A program made the translations under genes and the position numbers. DNA of 64,000 bases, taken from assembly GCA_017303875.1 (NCBI GenBank), contig JAFLBP010000025.1, forward strand, positions 1 through 64,000, given 5' to 3'. Origin of the DNA: Chitinophagales bacterium (GTDB lineage: Bacteria; Bacteroidota; Bacteroidia; Chitinophagales; Saprospiraceae). The notes beneath the pieces are model-generated. The model ran no database searches. It had not been told where the DNA came from and saw only the letters and a list, made by a program, of their open reading frames with translations. This document shows, piece after piece, positions 59,951-64,000 of the stretch (positions are counted from its first letter, which is position 1; each line of letters begins with the position of its first letter).

Positions 59951-60928
59951 TTAGTTCGACTTTGTTTTCTGTTTTTTTGCTTTTGGCCCTTTTCCCATAA
60001 TATCAGCGCCGCCGCGTCCTTGTAAAATTGGTTCCGGGAAAGGCGGCTTTTCCATGCTGTCATTGAATACTTTTTCAATGTAAGTCCAACGTTTTTTCTC
60101 ATATTTCAACGCATCATAGGAGCCGTCGGGCACGTTGGTAATACCGCGATTGTAGGGGCTACCCATGGGGATCAGGTGATCCATCAGCACCATTTGATAT
60201 TGTTCATCCCAGTTGATGCGCACTTTTGCTTCAGCAGAATATTCCCAGATCAGGCGTTTTTCCTTGCGGAGCGCCCCCTCCGGTGTGTAGAAAACATTGG
60301 CACCAAAAACAGGTTTTTTAGCTTTATCAAAAGAAAGCACATCAATCACTTTTCTTTTATCAAAAAAGCCAAAACCATCAAAGCCAATGAGCAGGTACTG
60401 ACGCCCGGCATTACTTTCAAATTGCCGGATGGTATAATACAGCGCGCCATACCAGTTGTCGTGGTGCAGCGTATCTTCCACGGGCATAGGGTATTCCATG
60501 TCCATGCTGTGATCCATCAGGGGAAATAACTCTAATTTGGGTTTATTCATCTGGATGGCGCCATAATAGCGATAGGACGAGTCGTGTACAAACAATTGCC
60601 AGGTGAAAATCCGGAAACTGCTGTCGGGCGGGGCAATGATGGAAATACTTTTAAGCCGCTCAAAGGGATAGTGGAACGAGTTTTCCGTTTTCAGGGCGCG
60701 TACGAGGGTAGGGATAAACACCCGGCAGGCAGCGAAACGCGCCTGTTCCAGCGAATCATTCACAATGGCAAAGGCCAGAATGGCCAGGGTGTCTTCCATC
60801 CCTTTGAGCTGAGCGAGCTGCGCTTCGCTGATAGGCGACTTGTTTTTGGACTGTGCGGCAAGTGGTTGGGCAATTAGCAATGCTGATAAACATCCGATCA
60901 GCACGAAATACAAGGCTTTTACGCGCAT
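59951..60928 (-). CDS. Exported protein of unknown function
   Basis: A 325-residue protein with a signal peptide (to QPLAAQS, about residue 26). The mature part includes a helical start (EAQLAQLKGMEDTLAILAFAIVNDSLEQARFAACRVFIP in part). Strands follow, such as FSHRYYGAIQMNKPKLELFPLMDHS and RQYLLIGFDGFGFFDKRKVIDVLSFDKAKKPVFGANVFYT (in part), and a Lys/Gln-rich tail (KAKKQKTKSN). I do not recognise the family. The regular GFDGFGFFDKRKVIDVL section looks like a beta-propeller-like or eight-bladed fragment. Convergent with the giant surface protein. Confidence 0.7.
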   Translation of the reverse strand: MRVKALYFVLIGCLSALLIAQPLAAQSKNKSPISEAQLAQLKGMEDTLAILAFAIVNDSLEQARFAACRVFIPTLVRALKTENSFHYPFERLKSISIIAPPDSSFRIFTWQLFVHDSSYRYYGAIQMNKPKLELFPLMDHSMDMEYPMPVEDTLHHDNWYGALYYTIRQFESNAGRQYLLIGFDGFGFFDKRKVIDVLSFDKAKKPVFGANVFYTPEGALRKEKRLIWEYSAEAKVRINWDEQYQMVLMDHLIPMGSPYNRGITNVPDGSYDALKYEKKRWTYIEKVFNDSMEKPPFPEPILQGRGGADIMGKGPKAKKQKTKSN

Positions 60929-61078
60929 TTTGAATCAAAATTTCTGGTGCGTGAGAAAATGAAGGGGCGAAACAGGCGTCGTCGCCGTACGGTGCTATAA
61001 AACGAGGGACGGGGCAGCAAATTGTATTTTGATATAGTATTGACATTGCCTTTCATGGCATATTCGCAGGGACTTTTT

Positions 61079-61086
61079 TAATTTTG
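61079..61086 (+). promoter_or_regulatory. Candidate -7 box for the LysE gene
   Basis: TAATTTTG lies 21 nt before the ATG at 61,107. Confidence 0.5.
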
Positions 61087-61106
61087 CATCCAATTCTAAA
61101 ACCTTC

Positions 61107-61748
61107 ATGTCAATTGCGCAAACCATTTTACAGGCGTTACTGACCGGCTTGGCCTACGGTTGCCTGCTTGGGCCTTTGTTTTTTTTAGTACTGAATACAG
61201 TGCTGAAGAAAAGTTTCAAACACGCTTTAGCGCTGGTTGCCGGCGCTTTTTTCAGCGATCAGATCCTGATGTGGTCGAGCTGGCTTTTTTCTGCGCAGAT
61301 TAGCACACTGGTTAGTTCCGATTGGTTCAGGCAGGGTTTTGGCGTTGCCGGCGGCCTGATTCTGATCTCTTTTGGCCTGCCGCCGTTTTTGTTGCGTCAG
61401 CACGATGGCGGCGCCGGCAAACTTAAGTTGCCGGGCAAGGACAAGTACTCGCTGTTCTTCGTGCAGGGTTTTTTACTCAATTTGCTCAATCCTTCCAATT
61501 GGCTTTTCTGGATCGGGTTATCCGCTACGGTGGTTAGCGGAACCGAAAGCGCTCAACTCAGTACTGGCGTTTTTTTACTCACCGTAGCGCTGATGATGTT
61601 GCTTACTGATTTTGTGAAATTGCTGATTGTCAATAAATTAAAAAAGAGGATCTCCGGTGCGCTTATCCGGACGATCTCCCGCGGCGCTGGCCTGATTCTG
61701 ATTGGCCTGGGCGCCTGGGCACTCATTAAAACGCTGCTGGCAGCATGA
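61107..61748 (+). CDS. LysE/RhtB family exporter
   Basis: A 213-residue inner-membrane exporter of the LysE superfamily, which exports amino acids or related small molecules. Six hydrophobic segments are visible. The N-terminal LLTGLAYGCLLGPLFFLVLNTVLKKSFKHALALVAGAFFSD (in part) has the family's first two helices and the conserved Gly-Pro in GPLFF. KYSLFFVQGFLLNLLNPSNWLFWIGLS (in part) carries the typical Asn-Pro-x-x-x-x-x-Trp motif. Substrate unknown. Followed after 10 nt by the sterol-desaturase-like gene, probably co-transcribed. Confidence 0.88.
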   Translation: MSIAQTILQALLTGLAYGCLLGPLFFLVLNTVLKKSFKHALALVAGAFFSDQILMWSSWLFSAQISTLVSSDWFRQGFGVAGGLILISFGLPPFLLRQHDGGAGKLKLPGKDKYSLFFVQGFLLNLLNPSNWLFWIGLSATVVSGTESAQLSTGVFLLTVALMMLLTDFVKLLIVNKLKKRISGALIRTISRGAGLILIGLGAWALIKTLLAA

Positions 61749-61757
61749 TTTCAAACT

Positions 61758-62663
61758 ATGGAAGAGGCACTCATACTATTCACGACGCCCTTGTACACGG
61801 CTGTAATTTTACTTGAAATTGCACTCAGCCATTTCCGGCACTGGAAGGCATATACGGTTAAGGATACCGTTTCCAACATGTACCTGATGTTGGCCAATGC
61901 AGGGGTGGATTTGCTTTTCAGAAGCGTTTATGTGGTGTTTCTGAACTGGGTTTTTCAATTTCGTTTTTTTGAAATCGCTTCCCCCTTCTGGTATTGGGCT
62001 GCATTGCTGATCGCAGAAGATTTTGTGTTCTACTGGCTGCACCGATTCGATCACCACAGCCGTTTTTTCTGGGCCGTACACGTTACCCACCACTCTTCGG
62101 AAAAATATAACCTGACAGTGGGCTTCCGTTCATCCGTTTTTCAGCCACTTTACCGTTTTGTCTACTTCATTCCCCTGGCACTGATGGGTTTCAAGCCCAT
62201 CGATATGATTTTTATTTTTGCGGTCACACAAATCTGGGGTATTCTGGTGCATACCGAACACGTGGGCAAGCTCGGATGGCTGGAATACATCCTCGTGACG
62301 CCATCTCACCACCGTGTGCACCACGCCTCTAATGCCCTGTATTTAGATAAAAATTTGGGAATGTTCCTGATCATCTGGGACAAACTGTTTGGCACTTTTC
62401 AGGCGGAACTGCCCGCCGAAAAATATGAAGCCCTGCGCTACGGCCTGACCAGTAAGGCCGACAACAACAATCCATTTACGTTAATCTTTCATGAATGGAT
62501 ACAAATTGCCAAAGACCTCGGGCGTTCCGGGAAATGGCGCGACAAGCTGTACTATATTTTCGGGCCTCCCGGGTGGAGTCACGACGGTTCGCGCAAAACC
62601 AGTGAAGAACTGCGAAAATACGACCCCAAAGTACAGCAAATCTTACACGAACAAGAATCCTGA
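61758..62663 (+). CDS. Sterol desaturase / fatty acid hydroxylase family protein
   Basis: A 301-residue integral membrane di-iron enzyme. Histidine boxes are in order: HRFDHHSRFFWAVHVTHHSSE (in part, near residue 94-114) and HTEHVGKLGWLEYILVTPSHHRVHHASN (in part) near 172-200. Four hydrophobic segments surround them. This pattern is shared by sterol desaturases, fatty acid hydroxylases and alkylglycerol monooxygenases, so the lipid substrate is not fixed by the sequence. The gene shares a transcript with the LysE exporter and is followed by a convergent gene. Confidence 0.9.
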   Translation: MEEALILFTTPLYTAVILLEIALSHFRHWKAYTVKDTVSNMYLMLANAGVDLLFRSVYVVFLNWVFQFRFFEIASPFWYWAALLIAEDFVFYWLHRFDHHSRFFWAVHVTHHSSEKYNLTVGFRSSVFQPLYRFVYFIPLALMGFKPIDMIFIFAVTQIWGILVHTEHVGKLGWLEYILVTPSHHRVHHASNALYLDKNLGMFLIIWDKLFGTFQAELPAEKYEALRYGLTSKADNNNPFTLIFHEWIQIAKDLGRSGKWRDKLYYIFGPPGWSHDGSRKTSEELRKYDPKVQQILHEQES

Positions 62664-62664
62664 G

Positions 62665-64000
62665 TTATTCGAGTTCTTCTAATTTTTGCACCAGCCATTC
62701 ATAATTGACCGTCACTTCTTTGTCGCGTTCGAGGTCGGCCCGGATTTGTGCCACCCCGGCTTTGTCGCCGGGCATGATGCGCAGTATACGGCGCATGTAT
62801 TTGATCAGGTTGAGGTGGTTGGTGCGATAGGGCGCATTTTTGTTGCGGTTCAGAAATACGCGGAAAGATTCGAGGAAGGAGTCTAATGCATCGAGTTCAT
62901 CTAATTCGTAGTAAGAAATAATCAGCATGGCCTTGCTGATAAAATTATATATAATATCCTCGTATTCAACGCTTTGAAGAAGCGTAAGTACTTTGTGATA
63001 TTTTTTCTGATAGCGGTAAACCCGTGCGAGGTTAAAAGTGTAGGTGTTTTCGCGGGTTGTCGGATTGAGGTAGTCTTTATGGTTTTCGACAAATTTTTCG
63101 GCCCAGTCGAGTTTGCCCAGACGCAGCGCTGCACCAATGATATTGTTGAAGCGCCACTGCGCCAATTCACCGTTTTGGATAAAAATTTGCCGGCGCATGG
63201 CTTCATTAAACAGATCAAAGTAGTCTTGCAGGAATTCCCGACCGCCTTTATTTACTTTGCCGGTGCAGTAATTGAGCGCGGCGTCATAAATTTCCTGTGC
63301 TTCGCGTTTGGGAATCACATTGCCGAACTGCTCAATCAGCGCCCGCAGTTTAAAATAGTGCTCCAGCTCTTCTTCTTCGCGGAGAATACGATAAAAATAG
63401 TAGTAGATGGCTAATTCCGGATGTGATTCCAGCGGGTATGTTTCCAGGTGCCGGATGACCTCCTGAATGAGTGCAATCTCGTAATTGAAGGTTGCTGTTC
63501 TTTTTTGGCTGAGTACGGAACAATACAATTGCAGCTTTTCGATCAGGAAAAAGACATCCAAATTTCCGGAAATGGCTTCCAGATTGGTCTCCACATTCAC
63601 CTTCACATCATAATCCATCATGGAAAAATAATGCCGTTCCAGTTCATATTTGGCAAAGTAATACGCCGATGAACGAAAAGGCATGGCATCGAGCCGGCTG
63701 CGGGCCAATCGGAGGGCCGCATTGTAGCGCGGCTCTATTTTGCGCTCCGCAATAAAAGCCAGCGTCTGAAGGGCCTCTTCTTCCGGGCGGTTGGAAAGGC
63801 GCTCATGCGCCATAAAACGCTCGACCAGTGCCAGCAGGTCGGAGCAATATTTTCTGAAATTTACATCGTCGTAGGGATTGTCATCAAACAATTTTATCCA
63901 GATTTCTACACGTGAAAACCCGCTTTTCCCTTTTTCCAGCTGCGCGATCAGGAGGTGACAAAGTCGTGAAAGGGTAGGGCTGACGTTGAAATACGGCGCA
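62665..64000 (-). CDS. Helical repeat protein of unknown function, 5' end off the window
   Basis: At least 444 codons, with the frame open to the right edge. An internal TTG at 63,891 could be read as a start, but the frame continues upstream without a stop (FNVSPTLSRLCHLLIAQLEKGKSGFSRVEIWIKLFDDN in part), so the true start lies beyond 64,000. The protein is all-helical, with TPR-like pairs (YTFNLARVYRYQKKYHKVLTLLQSVE in part, and ISYYELDELDALDSFLESFRVF). It has no signal in the visible part. No family is recognised; a scaffold role is likely for this type of structure. Confidence 0.7.
   Translation of the reverse strand, partial: APYFNVSPTLSRLCHLLIAQLEKGKSGFSRVEIWIKLFDDNPYDDVNFRKYCSDLLALVERFMAHERLSNRPEEEALQTLAFIAERKIEPRYNAALRLARSRLDAMPFRSSAYYFAKYELERHYFSMMDYDVKVNVETNLEAISGNLDVFFLIEKLQLYCSVLSQKRTATFNYEIALIQEVIRHLETYPLESHPELAIYYYFYRILREEEELEHYFKLRALIEQFGNVIPKREAQEIYDAALNYCTGKVNKGGREFLQDYFDLFNEAMRRQIFIQNGELAQWRFNNIIGAALRLGKLDWAEKFVENHKDYLNPTTRENTYTFNLARVYRYQKKYHKVLTLLQSVEYEDIIYNFISKAMLIISYYELDELDALDSFLESFRVFLNRNKNAPYRTNHLNLIKYMRRILRIMPGDKAGVAQIRADLERDKEVTVNYEWLVQKLEELE

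Overview
The window is chromosomal DNA of a Bacteroidota bacterium, most likely of the Saprospiria type. The evidence is the TAnnTTTG promoter boxes before many genes, TonB-dependent receptors with an N-terminal carboxypeptidase-regulatory domain, three secreted proteins with type IX secretion C-termini (two Por-type, one gliding-motility/CHU_C type), and atpD-atpC standing apart from the other ATP synthase genes. The lineage below phylum is inferred. No tRNA, rRNA, prophage, transposase or CRISPR array was found.

Layout. 1-5.3 kb: LysM lytic transglycosylase, atpDC, ffh. 5.3-22.4 kb: mixed single genes (membrane protein, DUF5916 barrel, head-GIN protein, DUF2254 protein, nucleoside phosphorylase, hemF, DUF721, selD, a TonB receptor, thioesterase, DinB, DUF2255, TetR, an AT-rich T9SS lipase). 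22.5-35.5 kb: a sulfur-assimilation gene train, all on the minus strand: cysH, cysD, cysN, SUMT, cysJ, TonB receptor, DUF2490, cysI, and a siroheme-synthase/TauE fusion. 35.7-49.4 kb: a winged-helix protein, a T9SS esterase, lipoproteins, a tandemly duplicated gene pair of unknown function, a DinB protein, ppk1, a frameshifted patatin gene and a metallophosphoesterase. 49.5-54.9 kb: tyrosine catabolism (hppD, hmgA, fahA), a lipoprotein and hutI. 55-59.8 kb: a giant adhesin-like protein with a cohesin-like domain, SprB-type repeats and CHU_C. 60-64 kb: an unknown exported protein, LysE exporter, sterol-desaturase-like protein and a gene running off the right edge.

The most notable system is the control region of the sulfur operon. 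A 29-codon leader peptide with six consecutive cysteine codons lies upstream of cysH. It is followed by a perfect 14-bp intrinsic terminator. A segment of the leader just after the Cys codons can pair with the 5' arm of that terminator, with one bulged base. This is the layout of a cysteine-responsive transcription attenuator. Its promoter box lies 5 nt before the leader ATG, so the leader mRNA may be leaderless. The genes behind it form a complete route from sulfate to sulfide: CysDN makes APS, an Fe-S-type CysH reduces it, CysIJ reduces sulfite, and SUMT plus the CysG-like domain supply siroheme.

A second theme is intergenic DNA. Many gaps hold short tandem repeats of 7-8 nt whose units differ from gap to gap, usually followed by the same unit in reverse complement, so the gap could fold into a long hairpin. 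Two such islands flanking cysD share a 46-bp core in opposite orientation. A third theme is gene duplication at 40.7-43.4 kb, where the duplication junction, a truncated gene and a copy-number difference of an 80-bp repeat can all be read from the sequence.
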